Source: Pempheris klunzingeri | Lineage: Eukaryota > Chordata > Actinopteri > Acropomatiformes > Pempheridae | DNA length: 64,000 nt | Direction: 5' to 3' | NCBI RefSeq assembly: GCF_042242105.1 | Contig: NC_092027.1 | Coordinates: 9,079,221-9,143,220, forward strand | Shown here: positions 61,601 through 64,000 of the stretch, in pieces | Numbering within the stretch: position 1 is the stretch's first letter | How the letters are laid out: each line of letters starts with the position of its first letter | Position numbers and translations under genes: made by a program | Notes under the pieces: model-generated | What the model was told of the DNA's origin: nothing | Database searches by the model: none | Seen by the model: the letters and a program-made list of their open reading frames with translations, nothing else

Positions 61601-63939
61601 GCGTTGTTGTGGACTAGCTGTCCATGTGTGGTGCAGAAATGAAGCTACAATGGAACTACAGCATATATGCAGCTGGGGAAGCTGTGTGTGCAGATTTGTT
61701 TGAACAATCATTTTCTAAATTATGCCATGTCAAATGAACAGAATTTAAGGTATTTAGCCAAGGAAAGACTCCTGCTATTCCTGCAAGAAAGCAGCCATGT
61801 TGTCAATGCAGTTAAACCTTATCTCCAGCTCAGAAAAGCCTGCTGGGAGTTTAGTCCAATCAGATTGCGGCTCATTTGTCAAGAGCCTCTCAGAGCCACT
61901 GAAGGACTTTTCTATTTCACCATTCCTGCCTGCATTAGTCACATCTTTACTGGTTGTTTATTCAAACCTTTTTGATGATGGACTACTTTTTAGGAATGTT
62001 TGACCATAAAAATGTGGCAGTTGTGAATGCCTAATGGAGACCGTTGTCCAAGAAATTTGATTGTATATAATACAATATGCATATATCTAATTGGAGTACT
62101 TGCATGAATGTAATCACGCACAAACCTTTTGAAAATCCACAAATACCTGCATGTACCCGCTACGGTTTGTGTGCATGTGTCTTAGATTTAAACTAAAAGC
62201 AGTGTGCCAGTGGGTTTAGGTCATTTTTACTACTGTCTGGACGTGGCGACATTAGTACACACTTGTAGGAGACTTCCAAAAGTTCTAGTAGGCTTAAGAT
62301 TACTTTCAATTTCCTTTTTAAATAAAAAAAGCCAGCTTAACATACAACAAGAAAAGTACAGAGATCACTAAGTCTTTTAACATGGAACTCTTCTATACTA
62401 CATACATATGTATTCTAGCAATCTTGCAGAAATTAATGTATAGTGAAAGCACACTGCATATTGCACAGGAAAAATAAATAAACCCCTCTTCTGAAACTAA
62501 CAAAATGAGAGAACAACACTATGCATCTTAGTGTGAACTCTTCCTTTCTGTTGTGGAACAAAATCAGAGCAACATCTTTACACTGGATCAAGCTAACATC
62601 TGCTTTTCCAGGTGTAGTGATAGGGCAGTGTAAATCTATAAGTAATACCATCTAAGATGGTTTTTCCTTGTTCTCATACTATTTACTTTACGTGCGTCTT
62701 ACACACCAGTGATATCAGCCTTTTTAAAAACCTTTACTAAACATGCCAAATGATTTCTTAATGTTTTATAGTGTTTTGACAGCGGTTGAATTTCTAAATA
62801 AGCATCAGAAAAATGGCAAACTAGTTGTTTTATTTTTGTCTTTGAACTGGAAACATACTTTACTTGTGTGTAAATCTACTCCAAGCCACACCTGGTGTAC
62901 TTTTCCTGTCTCTACTCATACTGAATGCAATTGCTAAATTTTCTTGACCTTTTCTTATCTCTTATTCCTGACTCACTCTCAAAAACATAGTGCACCACCC
63001 CTTTTCTGTCTCCTTGGCTGCTGCCGGCCGCCGCCTCTGCATGTCATTAGTATCTAGTAAATCTTTGGAACCTGTCGTGCTGGTTGGCTTAGGCGGTCCC
63101 CTCGTCCACAGGAACAGGAGAGCACGGCAGAGACGGAGACCAGAGAAAGTTTACCAGAAACCAGCCCATCCAGGACCCCAAAGCCGAAGCGGCAGCAGCA
63201 GCTCCAAATACACTTGTGCCGTCTGCCTGATTTTATCCTGCAGTCTGCTCTGTTTTTGCCACAGCAGTTGCCCCTGTGTCTGGATCAGTGTGCGGCACGG
63301 TCGCATCCAAAATTGTCCCAGCTTGCTACACAGCCTGCTATTTCACATTCCACAACACAGTCTCCTCCAGAATCGTCCCCGCCTGTAACACATCCCGTTG
63401 CTCCACTTTCACCACATCCCATAAAAGACGCTCCGCAGAAATCTCTGCTGTTACGATTGCACCGTTTGCCCCAGTCTGTGGTGCAGTCAGCGTTGAATTC
63501 GTACAAATGTATACCATCATCCCAACAACATCCCCAGTCCACACCGCACTCATCTCTGACACAGGTTTCCTCAGAGCTGTGCTCTCGGGGACATCCTGAG
63601 TCTGAGGAGCCCCCAGATGTTTTGACTGAGACACACAGAGCTAACAAAGATAAAACTGAGCATAAAACCGAAGTGCTACCTCAGACTGTCGATCCAGACA
63701 GAGATTTACAGGAGGAAGAGGAGCAGGAGGACAAACGAGGGGGTCAGCCTGAAGAGAAGGAGGACGATTCTGTAAAAGCGACAGCGCTGCAAAACTGTCC
63801 AGCAACTGATCCACACTATGTCCTTCGTTCCCAGAGTCCTGCAGAGTGTGCGTCAGTGAACACCCTGACTGGGTTAACTAACGGATTTCCCCAAAAGGGC
63901 CTGTTGCAGAACAAGTACAAGATTCGTGTGGACTTCAAG
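49321..63939 (+). CDS. kmt2b: KMT2B-type (MLL) histone H3K4 methyltransferase, 5' part
   Basis: Exons in the window: 49321-49623, 52058-53594, 53955-54121, 54739-54825, 55319-55475, 57445-57715, 58467-58528, 58704-58952, 59668-59780, 63112-63939; 3774 nt, 1258 codons, phases consistent, with a donor at 63940, so the gene continues past the window. KMT2B is the catalytic subunit of a COMPASS-like nuclear complex. Visible: menin-binding motif RARFPGRP (24-31), the SARSSRVIKAPKRF block, the KAKVQLIKIDQQ block, GGPRIKHVCRAAAVALGQ, and a CXXC zinc domain (about 803-850: CGRCKGC, CINCLDKPKFGG, QCC, YKKC) that binds unmethylated CpG in relatives. The last exon ends YKIRVDFK, as just before the PHD fingers in mammals. 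These blocks match mammalian KMT2B better than KMT2A as I recall them. Which fish copy (a or b) cannot be told. PHD, bromo, FYRN/FYRC and SET parts are outside. Confidence 0.93.
49624..52057 (+). other. First intron of kmt2b
   Basis: 2.4 kb without a recognisable exon. It holds two poly-T tracts (about 51150-51164 and 51367-51380), possibly the A-tails of inverted retroposed sequence, but no body could be identified. Confidence 0.6.
54285..54480. repeat. Dispersed repeat fragment in a kmt2b intron
   Basis: AAAACAGCAAAAATATTTGC, CATTTTGGACTGTTAATC and GAAATGATTGACTAAATAATC echo the repeat fragments at 34480 and 35185 in the HCN gene. Confidence 0.4.
54600..54715 (+). repeat. 3' end of a retroposon-like repeat with GATTCT tail
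   Basis: CAGAATTTCATTGTACTTTG, then GATGACAATAAATCCGATTC and an imperfect (GATTCT/GATTCC)n tail, is the usual 3' end of a LINE/SINE-type fish repeat. Only the tail part is recognised; it sits in the intron just before a small kmt2b exon. Confidence 0.5.
55476..57444 (+). other. kmt2b intron before the CXXC exon
   Basis: About 2 kb, AT-rich, no exon or named repeat supported. Short A and G runs only. Confidence 0.55.
57960..58178 (-). repeat. Inverted GGAATAGTTTGAC-family repeat in the CXXC intron
   Basis: GCTAAGTTAAGCTAACCAGC, CAGGCATAAGACTGG and CTCTGTAAGAAAGCAAG are reverse-complement words of the repeats at 30303 and 32886. It interrupts the intron that splits the CXXC domain. Confidence 0.5.
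59781..63111 (+). other. Large kmt2b intron
   Basis: 3.3 kb without a supported exon. Several frames of 60-145 codons lack splice context and do not fit the phase-0 junction between the flanking exons. No repeat could be named with confidence. Confidence 0.55.
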
Positions 63940-64000
63940 GTGAGTTTTTGTACCAGTATCACTGGGGTCACTTCAATACTTAATTCATTCCGAAAGAGGC
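63940..64000 (+). other. Start of the next kmt2b intron, cut by the window edge
   Basis: A donor AAG|gtgagt at 63940 opens an intron that runs off the window. Confidence 0.8.

Noticed and set aside
62990-63388. 132-codon open frame across the last kmt2b exon
   Set aside because: It is in another frame. The frame from the acceptor at 63111 stays open for 276 codons, fits phase and ends in the kmt2b-specific YKIRVDFK.

Overview
The window looks like nuclear DNA of a ray-finned (teleost) fish. It has compact multi-exon genes with consensus GT/AG splice sites, many short dispersed repeats of kinds common in percomorph fish, and Tc1-like DNA transposons. Exon limits below were worked out by hand from splice signals, reading-phase agreement and recalled family sequences; no alignment or transcript data was available.

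Layout. (1) 0.4-20.3 kb: two tail-to-tail genes for secreted von Willebrand factor D (VWD) repeat proteins of the IgGFc-binding protein (FCGBP)/mucin-like family. The + strand copy (884-9079, 12 coding exons, 1810 aa) has a signal peptide, the IgGFc-binding N-terminal module, three VWD-C8-TIL units and a decayed fourth VWD. The - strand copy (19827-10582, 12 coding exons, 1372 aa) is a close paralogue that goes straight from signal peptide to VWD1 and has lost several key residues. (2) 20.3-23.1 kb: intergenic DNA with a broken Tc1-like element. (3) 23.29-25.12 kb: a five-exon gene for a 184-aa, apparently type II membrane coiled-coil protein that I do not recognise. (4) 27.27-35.72 kb: a seven-exon HCN pacemaker channel gene (619 aa) with an unusually short C-terminal tail. 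(5) 39.04-42.61 kb: ndufv1, the 51-kDa NADH/FMN subunit of mitochondrial complex I, ten coding exons, 472 aa. (6) 43.70-45.69 kb: a C2H2 zinc-finger gene, four coding exons, 347 aa. (7) 46.97-49.05 kb: a Tc1-like transposon (47177-48827) nested in an older non-autonomous element. (8) 49.32 kb to the right edge: the 5' part of kmt2b (MLL-type H3K4 methyltransferase), ten coding exons through the CXXC domain; the PHD, FYR and SET parts lie beyond the window.

The genes do not form one pathway. They cover mucosal secretion (FCGBP-like pair), membrane excitability (HCN), respiration (ndufv1) and chromatin or transcription (zinc finger, kmt2b). For every gene the coding exons sum to whole codons and neighbouring exons agree in phase, which is the main internal support for the models. 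I see no RNA genes, no CRISPR arrays and nothing prokaryotic. The points most worth following are the divergence of the FCGBP-like pair (module loss, complementary loss of GDPH cleavage sites, loss of a CGLC motif), the unrecognised coiled-coil gene, the short-tailed HCN and the nested transposons.
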